Program-made: the position numbers and the translations under genes | Assembly (NCBI GenBank): GCA_902790135.1 | Contig: CADAQM010000004.1 | Span: 52,326 to 116,325, forward strand | Reading direction: 5' to 3' | From: an uncultured Coriobacteriaceae bacterium | GTDB taxonomy: Bacteria > Actinomycetota > Coriobacteriia > Coriobacteriales > Atopobiaceae | DNA: 64,000 nucleotides | Shown here: in pieces, positions 8,938 to 16,880 of the stretch | How positions within the stretch are numbered: the first letter of the stretch is position 1 | Layout: each line of letters opens with the position of its first letter | Notes under the pieces: generated by a model | What the model saw: only the letters and a program-made list of their open reading frames with translations | Told to the model about the DNA's origin: nothing | The model's database searches: none

Positions 8938-9157
8938 TGGTCATCAACAAAGCAGGGTTGGCGGGGCAATGCACGAGTACAGCGAGGAGAGAGCTGCGTC
9001 AACTGGTGTACCACCACATAGCACCCGCCAATCCGCTCAACAACTTGTTACACAAAGCCGAAGACGTATAGTCATACTTGTAATTCGGTCGAATGAGTTC
9101 CGCTCTCAGCGCGCGCACGGGCCCTTCCGACCTGGACGCCTAGTGAAAGGAGAGCAC

Positions 9158-9904
9158 ATGTCTTTTCTCGAGGGTATGGGCAAGACGCTTGGACATGTCG
9201 CAGTAGGGTTGAATGATGCTGCAAAGACGGTGTCTGATGTCGCGCAGAGTGCCGCGCAGACGGTAACCGATGCGGCTCAAACCGTGACTGGCACCGCGAC
9301 TGAGACGGTAGAGCAAATCAGGCAGCAGCGTAACGCCGAGGGTGCCAGGAAGTGCCCTGGTTGCGGGCAGCCTCTCAACGGGATCGTTGCTGTATGCCCA
9401 TCGTGCGGCTATGAGCTGAGCAGCGCAGACGTTGGGACCGAATCGTCGGTTGTCGACCTCGCGAAAGAGCTCCGCAGGATCGAGGAGAAACGCTATTCGG
9501 TCTTGGCCTCCGTATCGCAGAAGGTCTCCGCAAGGGAGTCGGCGCAGACCAACGAGAAGATCGCAAGTACCATCAGGAACTTCGTGGTTCCAAACTCCAA
9601 GCAGGCTATCTTCGAACTGATGATGCTGGCTGCGGGCAACATCGACGCACGAATCATTGCGAAGGTTACCCGGGCGAAGCGCGCCCTTGAGTCGGAATTA
9701 GAGTACGAGAGCAACACCGACGACCCAAGCAAGCCCGTTCAGATGGCCTGGCTCGCCAAGTTTGAGGCGGCCTTCCAAAAGGCCAAGGTGGCGTTTGGTT
9801 CGGATGCTGACTTCAGGAAGATTCAGGACCTGTACGACTCGAAAATGAGGGAGATCGAGGCCGAGAAGGAGAAGGCCAAGTCGTTCTTCCAGAGGATGTG
9901 GTGA
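9158..9904 (+). CDS. Zinc-ribbon protein partnered with SPFH protein
   Basis: A 248-residue product starting MSFLEGMGKT after AAAGGAGAG. Residues 20-60 form an Ala/Thr/Val-rich amphipathic segment of repeated TVTDAAQ-like heptads. A zinc ribbon follows (CPGCGQPLNG then CPSCGYE, about residues 67-90). The remainder is a long helical domain with repeated KAKVA/KR patterns, probably coiled coil, ending FFQRMW. The gene overlaps the next (SPFH) start region by 7 nt or abuts it, so the pair is co-translated. Such zinc-ribbon proteins are often encoded beside SPFH proteins; I infer that it helps scaffold or recruit to the membrane assembly. No enzymatic motif is visible. Confidence 0.62.
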   Translation: MSFLEGMGKTLGHVAVGLNDAAKTVSDVAQSAAQTVTDAAQTVTGTATETVEQIRQQRNAEGARKCPGCGQPLNGIVAVCPSCGYELSSADVGTESSVVDLAKELRRIEEKRYSVLASVSQKVSARESAQTNEKIASTIRNFVVPNSKQAIFELMMLAAGNIDARIIAKVTRAKRALESELEYESNTDDPSKPVQMAWLAKFEAAFQKAKVAFGSDADFRKIQDLYDSKMREIEAEKEKAKSFFQRMW

Positions 9905-9906
9905 CA

Positions 9907-11049
9907 ATGGGGTTCTTTAGCAACACCGATGGCGGCCTGATGGACGAGATCCGCTGCGATGAGCGGGACTACCTCATCTGGCGCTGGCATCCTCGTGGAA
10001 CCACCGCAAGTGGAAGCCACAGGGCTACCTCGATACGCTGGGGGTCGTCGCTGCGCGTTAAAGAGGGATCGGTTGCCATATTTGTCTATGCAGACGAGAA
10101 CGGCACGAGGAGAGATTGCATCAAGGGACCCTTTGACGGCATCATCGGGACCCAAAACCTGCCTGTCATAGCAAACGTCGTTAGCGAGCTCTATGCCGGC
10201 GGCACACCGTTTCCCGCCGAGGTCTACTTCATCAACCTCGCCAACCTCATCCAGGTCAAGTTTGGCGTTCCGTACTTTGACATCTTCGATCCCCGGTACA
10301 TGGACTACGGGTTTCCTGTTGCCGTGAGAGGGTCCCTGAACTTCAAGATTGCCGACTACGAGGAATTCATCAGCCTGCACCGGCTGGACGAGTTTGGCAT
10401 GGGCGACTTTCAGGCCCAAATCCGCGATGCGGTGGTGCGCTACGTCAAACAAGTCGTGAACAACGCCACCGAGAAGGATGGCATCCCCGCCACGCAGATC
10501 GAACGCCGCCTGGAGGAGATAAACGAGCTGGTCGTCTCCAAGGTGGCGCCCGCCCTGCATGACGACTTCGGCGTCACGGTGACGAGGATTGACATCTCGG
10601 CCATCGAGATCGACCGGAACAGCGACGGATACAAGAAGCTCCAGGCCATCACGCAGAATAAGGCGAACGTCTTCACCCAGGCTGCTGGCAACATACTGCA
10701 TTCCGCTGGCAGCGGTGCGGTTGAGGCTGTTGGAGAGGCGGGAAAGAGCATAGGGAGCGCAGCGGCCACCCTCGGAGGTGCCGTGGGCGGGTTCCTGGGC
10801 GGGCTCGGCAGGCGCAAGGCGCAGACACCGCCTCCCATACCAGTGATGCAGTTCTACGTCGTCATAGACGGGGAGCAGGCGGGGCCATTCGACATGAAGA
10901 CACTCAGGGGTCTCGTGTCCGATGGAACGCTTGACGAGGGTACCCTCGTGTGGAAGGAAGGCATGACCGACTGGGAAGAGGCTGGTACGGTGGATTCTCT
11001 CAGTGGGCTTTTCCAGTCTGATGACAGTACACCACCATCTATCCCATAG
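9907..11049 (+). CDS. SPFH (band 7) domain protein with C-terminal GYF_2 domain
   Basis: A 380-residue product; ATG at 9907 is preferred over GTG at 9898, which lies inside the upstream gene. Residues 1-240 form an SPFH domain of the YdjI/virion-core-like type (IRWGSSLRVKEGSVAIFVY, PFPAEVYFINLANLIQVKFG, RIDISAIEID). A Gly/Ala-rich hydrophobic segment follows (about 260-305; GSAAATLGGAVGGFLGGLG). The C-terminus is a GYF_2 (DUF4339) module (FYVVIDGEQAGPFDMKTL, WKEGMTDWEEA). Family members oligomerise on membranes and are linked to envelope stress or to phage-responsive effectors; GYF modules bind proline-rich peptides. Coupled to the zinc-ribbon gene upstream. Confidence 0.8.
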   Translation: MGFFSNTDGGLMDEIRCDERDYLIWRWHPRGTTASGSHRATSIRWGSSLRVKEGSVAIFVYADENGTRRDCIKGPFDGIIGTQNLPVIANVVSELYAGGTPFPAEVYFINLANLIQVKFGVPYFDIFDPRYMDYGFPVAVRGSLNFKIADYEEFISLHRLDEFGMGDFQAQIRDAVVRYVKQVVNNATEKDGIPATQIERRLEEINELVVSKVAPALHDDFGVTVTRIDISAIEIDRNSDGYKKLQAITQNKANVFTQAAGNILHSAGSGAVEAVGEAGKSIGSAAATLGGAVGGFLGGLGRRKAQTPPPIPVMQFYVVIDGEQAGPFDMKTLRGLVSDGTLDEGTLVWKEGMTDWEEAGTVDSLSGLFQSDDSTPPSIP

Positions 11050-11098
11050 CGCGACGGGCAGGATAGTCTATCAGGGATGATTTTGGCCCTACGCAAAA

Positions 11099-11128
11099 GA
11101 GGCCAAACCGAACTTGCGGTTTGGCCTC
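11099..11128 (-). terminator. Intrinsic terminator of the fic gene
   Basis: A perfect 12-bp stem (GAGGCCAAACCG / CGGTTTGGCCTC) with a 6-nt loop, followed on the minus strand by TTTT. It lies 12 nt beyond the fic stop codon. It is nearly identical to the tRNA-Pro terminator at 12538-12567. Confidence 0.85.
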
Positions 11129-11140
11129 AGGGCCTTATTG

Positions 11141-12451
11141 TCAAAATCCAAGTCCGCTTCTCGAACGACTGGAGAGACAAAACCTAAGCGGTCTAGTGCT
11201 CACGCGGTCGATAAGCTTCTTTTCCTCGAGGCTTTTCGTGTAGACCCTCGATTGCTGCTTGCTGAGGCCTATGTGACTCGCGATGGCATCCTGAGTGGCT
11301 TCAGGGAACGTGGCAAAGAGGTCCAGCTGGGCGAGCATGTAGACGATATTTAGCTCCTTGTCAGAAAGCCTGTTTGACCGCCCGAAGCTCTCTAACGTGT
11401 CATTTACCTCATCAAGTTTGGAGCGCTTCTCTTCCAGGACGCGATCAAGTTCGTCCTGAGCGATGCGGACATTCTCGAGCATGTTCATCACGAAGAAGGT
11501 GAGTTCCCCTCGGTTGAGAGGGTGTTCAGCCTCTCGGAAGGAGCGGTAATACCCAGCCCTGTTCTCAGCGATAACTCTGGACAGCGACAGCGATGTCATC
11601 ATCGACAGTGGACTGCGTAAATACAGCGCGAGCAAGTATCTGCCGGTGCGGCCATTTCCGTCATAGAACGGATGGGTGTACTCGAAGATATAGTGGCTGA
11701 TGATGGCGCTGTAGGTTTGAGGTATGTCTGCCGATTCAGTTATGGACAGCATCTTTTCTATGGCATCGATGATGGCCTTTTCTGGGTACAAGCCTTCGTG
11801 TATGACCTTCGAGCCCTGGCCAATAATCTCTACCTGCCCACGTCTGAAAAGCTTTCCATCGGGACGGTCCTGCTCTTCGAGTGGCTCGCCGCTCATGACC
11901 CTGTTATAGATCGCACGGATGTCCTCGGGTGACGAAGGCCTTGCCTGGTCGAAATCTGTCAAACCAAGGTAGAGCGTCGCGAGTTCGCGAAACCTCTTCT
12001 TACCGAGCGGATCGCCATCGCGTCGGCCAGCCTCGAGGAGCTCACTGATCTGACGTCTGGTGCTATACACACCTTCAAGCTCATTGGTGCTTACTACTTC
12101 GTTGACGACAAGGTCGCGCGTCATCGCTCCGAGTGCAACTGTTGGAAGCGCGCGCATCTTTGATGCAATTCTTCGCTCGAACCTGAGGACTCTCTCGTTT
12201 ATCAAGGATAGCTCTCGCGGTACTGCCAAGAACAGTTCCCCATAGGGAGTGACCATACCCGTGCGGAAAGTGGAATCCGCCTCGAGTCGCATCATGGCTA
12301 GCTTCTCGGCATGCTGCTCCCTGTCAGGCGATGCGTCCATGTGGTACAGCTTTCGCAGCGATTGGTATTCCATCGACTCGTCCAATCTTATGAGGCTGGC
12401 TTTTTCGTGGCGGTTCCCAGTCTGTAAATTATGATAATCGCTAAATCCCAT
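11141..12451 (-). CDS. Fic family protein AMP-transferase (class II inhibitory motif)
   Basis: A 436-residue product from ATG 12451; a TTG 51 nt further upstream is possible and neither has a strong ribosome site. It contains the Fic active-site loop HPFYDGNGRTGR (about residue 250) and an N-terminal inhibitory helix STNELEG (about residue 120), which places it in class II, where the Glu blocks ATP until relieved. An N-terminal DUF4172/Fic_N-like segment and a C-terminal winged-helix (TQDAIASHIGLSKQQSRVYTK) complete the layout. Fic proteins AMPylate target proteins such as gyrase or themselves. It ends the accessory island, directly beside tRNA-Pro, and has its own terminator. Confidence 0.88.
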   Translation of the reverse strand: MGFSDYHNLQTGNRHEKASLIRLDESMEYQSLRKLYHMDASPDREQHAEKLAMMRLEADSTFRTGMVTPYGELFLAVPRELSLINERVLRFERRIASKMRALPTVALGAMTRDLVVNEVVSTNELEGVYSTRRQISELLEAGRRDGDPLGKKRFRELATLYLGLTDFDQARPSSPEDIRAIYNRVMSGEPLEEQDRPDGKLFRRGQVEIIGQGSKVIHEGLYPEKAIIDAIEKMLSITESADIPQTYSAIISHYIFEYTHPFYDGNGRTGRYLLALYLRSPLSMMTSLSLSRVIAENRAGYYRSFREAEHPLNRGELTFFVMNMLENVRIAQDELDRVLEEKRSKLDEVNDTLESFGRSNRLSDKELNIVYMLAQLDLFATFPEATQDAIASHIGLSKQQSRVYTKSLEEKKLIDRVSTRPLRFCLSSRSRSGLGF

Positions 12452-12537
12452 AATTAACAAGACGTGATTGCTTACCAAAATGATGGTGCTGCCATTATCC
12501 AAAAGGGTTACTCACGTTCATTGCGCTACACCCAAAA

Positions 12538-12567
12538 GAGGTCAAACCGAACTCCCGGTTTGACCTC
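12538..12567 (-). terminator. Terminator of tRNA-Pro
   Basis: A perfect 12-bp stem (GAGGTCAAACCG / CGGTTTGACCTC), 6-nt loop, and TTTT on the minus strand, 12 nt past the tRNA 3' end. Confidence 0.85.
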
Positions 12568-12578
12568 CTCAAATCAAC

Positions 12579-12655
12579 TGGTCGGGGCGACTGGATTCGA
12601 ACCAGCGACCCTCTGCTCCCAAAGCAGATGCGCTACCAAGCTGCGCCACGCCCCG
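12579..12655 (-). tRNA. tRNA-Pro (anticodon TGG)
   Basis: The 77-nt sequence folds as a cloverleaf: 7-bp acceptor stem CGGGGCG/CGCCCCG, anticodon loop TTTGGGA, T-arm GGTTCGAATCC, encoded CCA end. Reads proline codon CCA. It marks the boundary between the lower-GC island and core sequence, and tRNA 3' ends are common integration sites, but no duplicated 3' end was found in the window. Confidence 0.95.
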
Positions 12656-12710
12656 AATGTGAGACACAAGTATAGGTCAGCTACCTGCCCGCGGCAAACA
12701 AATCCACAAC

Positions 12711-13475
12711 CTATGCGAGACCAAAGTGCGCGAGCCCCAGTGCCACGCCGTCCTCGTCGATGTCGGCCGTGACAAACTCCGCGGCCTCCTTGAGCTCGTC
12801 GACCGCGTTACCCATGGCAATCCCGTGTCCCGCCGCCACAATCATCGACAGGTCGTTGATGCCGTCGCCAAACGCGTAGGTGTCCCAGGTCGCCACGCCC
12901 AGCGCCGCCGCCACGCCGCGCACCGCGTCGCCCTTGTCCGCGCCGATCACGGTCACGTCAGCGGAGGGATGCGGCCCGTGCGGATTCACCAAACACGCGT
13001 CTCCCAGGGCCTCCGTCGCCCGCGCGCGATGCTCCGCGTCGTCAAAGTAGATGTCAAAGTTGTACGCATGGATGGCTGCCGGGTCCTCGATGCGGGGGAG
13101 ATGCCCCAGCTTGAGCACGGGCTCGGCAACCGGACGGTACTTCTCCTCGCCGCCGTACCATGCGTCGCGCTCGCCAAAGAACGCATAGCCCGCACCCACC
13201 GCGTCGAGCGCGCTCGTGAATTGCGTCACCTGCTCGGCCGTGAGCTGCGCGTCCACTAGCGTGCGCTCGCCCATAAAGGCCATGCGCCCGTTGGAGCACA
13301 CAAAGCCGTCCGCGTAGTCGCCAAAGTTGGCCTCCACGTACGCGCGCGCCCTGCCCGTGCAGATGAACACGAGGTCGCCGTTGGCGCGCATGCGACGCAG
13401 CGCCTCGGCCGCGCCCTGGGGCACCACCGTGCCCGTTGCCAGCGTTCCGTCAATGTCAAAGAAAGCGATGCGCAT
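12711..13475 (-). CDS. HAD superfamily Cof-type (IIB) phosphatase
   Basis: A 254-residue product whose ATG follows a strong GAGGAGGG site; the longer upstream frame is rejected. HAD motif I is FFDIDGTLATG at the N-terminus, motif II CTGRA (about residue 45), and the C-terminal FGDGINDLSMI carries the Mg-binding acidic residues. The type IIB cap lies between. Such enzymes hydrolyse sugar phosphates, flavin mononucleotide or other small phosphoesters; substrate cannot be read from the sequence. It is a single gene facing tRNA-Pro in the same direction. Confidence 0.88.
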   Translation of the reverse strand: MRIAFFDIDGTLATGTVVPQGAAEALRRMRANGDLVFICTGRARAYVEANFGDYADGFVCSNGRMAFMGERTLVDAQLTAEQVTQFTSALDAVGAGYAFFGERDAWYGGEEKYRPVAEPVLKLGHLPRIEDPAAIHAYNFDIYFDDAEHRARATEALGDACLVNPHGPHPSADVTVIGADKGDAVRGVAAALGVATWDTYAFGDGINDLSMIVAAGHGIAMGNAVDELKEAAEFVTADIDEDGVALGLAHFGLA

Positions 13476-13544
13476 GGGTGTCCCTCCTCCTCTTGCCTGC
13501 CTAGGATTATGACGGAAAATACTCCACAAATCGGCGGTCATCCG

Positions 13545-13583
13545 TTGCCCGCGGCTAATTCTTAGTGTACAATTGGTTTGTAC
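13545..13583 (+). promoter_or_regulatory. Promoter with overlapping dyad ahead of the peroxidase gene
   Basis: TTGCCC (13545-13550), 17-nt spacer, TACAAT (13568-13573). The dyad GTACAA-N5-TTGTAC (13567-13583) overlaps the -10 box, so a dimeric repressor bound there would block transcription. Which regulator binds is unknown. Confidence 0.6.
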
Positions 13584-13608
13584 GCAAACAAAACGAAAGG
13601 AGCCTTCA

Positions 13609-14148
13609 ATGGCAGTCTATGATCACGTCGCAGTCAAGCCCGATGGAACCGAGGTCTCCCTGTCCGACTACGCCGGCAAGGTCCTGCTCATCGTCAACAC
13701 CGCCACCGGCTGCGGCTTCACCCCGCAGTACGAGGAGCTCGAGGCCATGTACGCCAAGTACCGCGAGCAGGGCTTTGAGATTCTCGACTTCCCCTGCAAC
13801 CAGTTTGCCAACCAGGCTCCCGAGAGCGACGAGGAGATCCACCAGTTCTGCACCCTCAAGTTTGGCACCGAGTTTCCGCAGTTCAAGAAGGGTGACGTCA
13901 ACGGCGAGAACGCCAACCCGCTGTTCGTCGAGCTTGCCACCGAGAAGCCGTTCCAGGGCTTCGACGGGCTCAAGGCCGTTGTCATGAACAAGGTCGCCAA
14001 GAGCGTCGACAAGGAGTTTGGCGAGAAGGCCTACATCAAGTGGAACTTCACCAAGTTCCTCATCGCGCGCGACGGCACCATCGTCGAGCGCTTCGAGCCA
14101 ACGGCCAAGATGTCCAAGGTCGAGGAGGCAGTTGCAGCTCAGCTGTAG
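13609..14148 (+). CDS. Glutathione peroxidase-family thiol peroxidase
   Basis: A 179-residue product starting MAVYDHVAVK, with AAAGGAGCC upstream; an earlier in-frame ATG/GTG lies inside the promoter and is rejected. The GPx signatures are present: NTATGCGFTPQY with peroxidatic Cys (about residue 35), LDFPCNQF with the resolving-type Cys and active-site Gln, and KWNFTKFLI with the active-site Trp/Asn. A Cys rather than Sec enzyme, so probably thioredoxin-dependent; removes hydroperoxides in the cytosol. Expressed from its own promoter with a dyad operator, suggesting oxidative or other stress control. Confidence 0.92.
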   Translation: MAVYDHVAVKPDGTEVSLSDYAGKVLLIVNTATGCGFTPQYEELEAMYAKYREQGFEILDFPCNQFANQAPESDEEIHQFCTLKFGTEFPQFKKGDVNGENANPLFVELATEKPFQGFDGLKAVVMNKVAKSVDKEFGEKAYIKWNFTKFLIARDGTIVERFEPTAKMSKVEEAVAAQL

Positions 14149-14278
14149 CGCCGCGCCCCGGTTTGGGGGCTTGTGTTTGTGGGTATGATGAGAGGCGCGC
14201 GGCTCTTTGTGAGCCCGCGTCTCTTTGGTTTTGAGCGTCTGGGCGGCGGGTGCCGCGCGGGCGATGGGGGAGGGTCGT

Positions 14279-15445
14279 ATGGACGAGGTGGAGCAGTCAT
14301 CGGCGGAGAAGGCGCCGGTTGGGCAGGCGCAGGCGATCGGTCGCGACGCGGGCATCGTGCGCGCGAGTGCCATCGGCATCGCGGCAAACGTCCTGCTCGC
14401 GGGCTTCAAGGCCGCCGTTGGTCTGCTCTCCAACTCCATCGCGATCGTGCTCGACGCGGTCAACAACCTCTCCGACGCGCTCTCGTCGGTCATCACCATC
14501 GTGGGCACCAAGCTGGCCAACAAGCCCGCCGACCGCGAGCACCCCTTTGGCCACGGCCGCACCGAGTACATAACCACCATCGTGATTGCAGCCATCGTTA
14601 CCTGGGCGGGCGTGAGCTCGCTCACCGAGTCGATTGACCGCATCATCCATCCGCAGGCTGCCCACTACGACTGGGTGACGCTGGGGGTCGTGGTCGTTGC
14701 CGTCGCGGCCAAGATCGCGCTCGGGCTCTACACCAAGGCGCAGGGTGCGCGCCTGCGCTCCGACTCGCTGGTGGCGAGCGGCACCGATGCGCTCATGGAC
14801 TCGATCATCTCGGCATCGACGCTGGTGGCGGCACTGATCTACCTGCTTTTGGGCGTGAGCCTGGAGGCCTGGCTGGGTGCGGTCATCTCGCTTGTCATCA
14901 TCAAGAGCGGTGTTGACATCCTGCGCGAGGCCATCAGCCACATCCTGGGGGAGCGCGTGAGCCATGAGCTCTCCACGGGCATCAAGCAGACGGTCGAGCG
15001 GGTGCCGGGCGTGCTTGGCGTGTATGACCTCGTGCTGCACGACTACGGTCCGGAGCGCCTCTCGGGAAGCGTGCACGTGGAGGTGGACGAGAACATGACC
15101 GCGCGCGAGGTGGACGCGCTCACGCGCTCGGTGCAGCTTGCCGTGATGCAACAGCACGGGATCCTGCTGCATACGGTGGGCATCTACTCGGTCAACGCCA
15201 GCGACGGCGGCGAGATTGGCGCCATCCGCCAGGCGCTGCTCAAGTGGGCCAACGACGAGATGTACGTGATTCAGGTGCACGGCTTCTACGCGGACGTGGA
15301 GGCCAAGGAGGTCACCTTCGACCTGGTGGTGAGCTGGGAGGCGTCCGACCGGCGTGCGGTGATCGACCGCGTGGTCAAGCGCCTGGAGGAGCAGTTCCCC
15401 GAGTACCACTTCTACGCCAACCTCGACGCCGACGTCAGCGACTAG
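14279..15445 (+). CDS. Cation diffusion facilitator (CDF) metal exporter
   Basis: A 388-residue product; ATG 14279 is chosen because GGGGGAGGG lies just upstream, although ATG 14264 is in frame. Six membrane helices are expected. The metal-site motifs are present: NNLSDALSS in helix II, HPFGHGRTEY after it, and SGTDALMDS in helix V. An unusually long cytosolic C-terminal region contains the ferredoxin-like ZT dimer domain plus an additional similar repeat (HVEVDENMTAREVD and later KEVTFDLVVSWE). Such transporters exchange Zn, Mn or Fe for protons across the plasma membrane. Followed 9 nt after its stop by a large inverted repeat. Confidence 0.9.
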   Translation: MDEVEQSSAEKAPVGQAQAIGRDAGIVRASAIGIAANVLLAGFKAAVGLLSNSIAIVLDAVNNLSDALSSVITIVGTKLANKPADREHPFGHGRTEYITTIVIAAIVTWAGVSSLTESIDRIIHPQAAHYDWVTLGVVVVAVAAKIALGLYTKAQGARLRSDSLVASGTDALMDSIISASTLVAALIYLLLGVSLEAWLGAVISLVIIKSGVDILREAISHILGERVSHELSTGIKQTVERVPGVLGVYDLVLHDYGPERLSGSVHVEVDENMTAREVDALTRSVQLAVMQQHGILLHTVGIYSVNASDGGEIGAIRQALLKWANDEMYVIQVHGFYADVEAKEVTFDLVVSWEASDRRAVIDRVVKRLEEQFPEYHFYANLDADVSD

Positions 15446-15454
15446 CGGGCTAGG

Positions 15455-15542
15455 GCGTGTGACACACTATCTCCGTGGGAGTTTCTGTGTCACGCGCCTG
15501 CGCGTGACACAGAAACTCCCACGGAGATAGTGTGTCACACGC
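15455..15542. repeat. Perfect inverted repeat, 42-bp arms and 4-nt loop
   Basis: Arms 15455-15496 and 15501-15542 are exact reverse complements separated by CCTG. Each arm carries one unit of the dispersed repeat (TGACAC, core CTCCGTGGGAG, TGTCAC). It begins 9 nt after the CDF stop codon and would form a very stable hairpin in DNA or RNA. Confidence 0.95.
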
Positions 15543-15589
15543 ACCCACAATCTTGTGAAGATGCTTGACAACTGTGTCACTCCCTGCAA

Positions 15590-15616
15590 AACTGTACTAA
15601 GTGAACTAATACAGTT
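15590..15616 (+). promoter_or_regulatory. Candidate YtrA-type operator
   Basis: The dyad AACTGTA-N13-TACAGTT contains an inner near-palindrome GTACTAA..CTAATAC, the kind of site that YtrA-subfamily GntR regulators bind. A TTGACA lies at 15565-15570, though its -10 partner is unclear. It sits 21 nt before the regulator gene, so autoregulation of the whole operon is inferred. Confidence 0.55.
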
Positions 15617-15636
15617 AAGCAATAGGAGGTGAGTGC

Positions 15637-15999
15637 ATGATCAGCATCGACAGCCGAGACCCGCGGCCGCTCTACGAGCAGGTGGTCGACAACTTCCGCA
15701 AGCTCATCGTGGCGGGCGCCCTCCAAGCTGACGACAAGCTGCCCTCGGTCCGCAGCCTGGCTTCGCAGTTGGCCATCAATCCCAACACCATCCAACGCGC
15801 GTATCGCGAGCTCGAGGCCCAGGGCTACGTGTATTCGTCGGCGGGGCGGGGGAGCTTTGTCGCCTCCTCGGGCGAGACCAACGAGCTGCATCGCCAGGAG
15901 CTCCTGACGCAGTTTGACGGGCTCGTGGCCGAGCTCGAGGACGTGGGAATCACCCGCGACCAGCTGATGGCACGTCTCAAGAAAGGTGGTGCACGATGA
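15637..15999 (+). CDS. GntR-family transcriptional regulator, YtrA subfamily
   Basis: A 120-residue product with AGGAGGTGAG just upstream. Residues 5-75 are a winged helix (PLYEQVVDNFRKLIVAGAL, LPSVRSLASQLAINPNTIQR, GYVYSSAGRGSFVA), followed by only a short helical tail, the size typical of YtrA regulators that lack a ligand-binding domain. Its stop overlaps the ABC ATPase start by 4 nt (ATGA), so it is the first gene of a regulator-ATPase-permease operon, and it probably represses that operon through the dyad upstream. Such operons usually respond to envelope-active antibiotics. Confidence 0.9.
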   Translation: MISIDSRDPRPLYEQVVDNFRKLIVAGALQADDKLPSVRSLASQLAINPNTIQRAYRELEAQGYVYSSAGRGSFVASSGETNELHRQELLTQFDGLVAELEDVGITRDQLMARLKKGGAR

Positions 16000-16880
16000 T
16001 CCAAGTGAACGGTCTTTGCAAGACCTTCGGCGAGGTGCGTGCCCTCGACAATCTCGATATGCACGTGGAGGCCGGCTCCATCTACGGCCTGGTTGGGCCC
16101 AATGGCGCAGGCAAGACGACGCTTCTGCAGCACGTGGCGGGCGTGATGCGTCCCGACGCAGGCTCGGTCCTCGTCGCAGGCGAGCCCGTCTACGAGTCGC
16201 CGCAGGTCAAGGAGCGCATGTCCTACGTCCCGAGCGACTTCTACTTCTTCCATCAGGCGCGCGTGAGCGACATGCAGGCCTTGCATGCGTCCCTCTTCCC
16301 GCGCTTTGACGAGGCGCGCTTCGGCAGCCTCATCGCCGCTTACGAGCTGGACCCGCGCCGACAGGTGCGCGCGCTCTCCAAGGGCATGCAGAAGCAGCTC
16401 GCCTTCTGCCTGGCGCTGGCCTGCAGCCCCGACGTGCTGCTCCTCGACGAGCCGCTCGACGGCCTCGATCCCATGGCGCGCCACTCGGTGCTTGGCCACG
16501 TGATGGAGGAGGTCGCCTCCCGCCAGATGACCGTCCTGGTCAGCTCGCACAACCTGCGCGAGCTCGCTGACATCTGCGACCACGTGGGCATCATGCAGAA
16601 CGGCCACATGTGCCTGGAGCGCAGCCTGGAGGACCTGCAGGGCGGCTTCGTCAAGGTGCAGGTTGCCTTTGCGCAGGAAAGCGATGCCGTCCCGCAGGGG
16701 CTCGACATTGTGCACCAGGAGAGGCAGGGCCGCCTGCACACGCTGGTGGTGCGCGGCGCGGCTTCCGCAGTGGAGGACCTGCTCACGCAGCAGGGCGCCA
16801 CGTTTGTCAATGTCCTGCCGCTCTCCCTCGAGGAGATCTTCATCTACGAGATTGGGGGTGCCCAGCATGAGGAGCGCTAA
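15996..16880 (+). CDS. ABC transporter ATP-binding protein
   Basis: A 294-residue nucleotide-binding subunit. Walker A is GPNGAGKTT (about residue 36), the signature is LSKGMQKQL (a variant of LSGGQ), Walker B is [13 protein letters not shown], and the switch His is SSHN. The C-terminal 75 residues form an accessory domain typical of antibiotic- or lipid-type ABC-2 exporters. Overlaps the regulator by 4 nt and the permease by 14 nt, so the three proteins are translated together. Exporting role for peptides, antibiotics or lipids is inferred; substrate unknown. Confidence 0.92.
   Translation: MIQVNGLCKTFGEVRALDNLDMHVEAGSIYGLVGPNGAGKTTLLQHVAGVMRPDAGSVLVAGEPVYESPQVKERMSYVPSDFYFFHQARVSDMQALHASLFPRFDEARFGSLIAAYELDPRRQVRALSKGMQKQLAFCLALACSPDVLLLDEPLDGLDPMARHSVLGHVMEEVASRQMTVLVSSHNLRELADICDHVGIMQNGHMCLERSLEDLQGGFVKVQVAFAQESDAVPQGLDIVHQERQGRLHTLVVRGAASAVEDLLTQQGATFVNVLPLSLEEIFIYEIGGAQHEER

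Noticed and set aside
8831..9157. Longer N-terminus of the zinc-ribbon protein
   Set aside because: Ser/Arg/Thr-rich, not protein-like; an AAAGGAGAG site supports the internal ATG.
1..12578. att duplication of the tRNA-Pro 3' end and an integrase
   Set aside because: I found neither a repeat of the tRNA 3' end nor a recombinase gene inside the window; the site may lie to the left.
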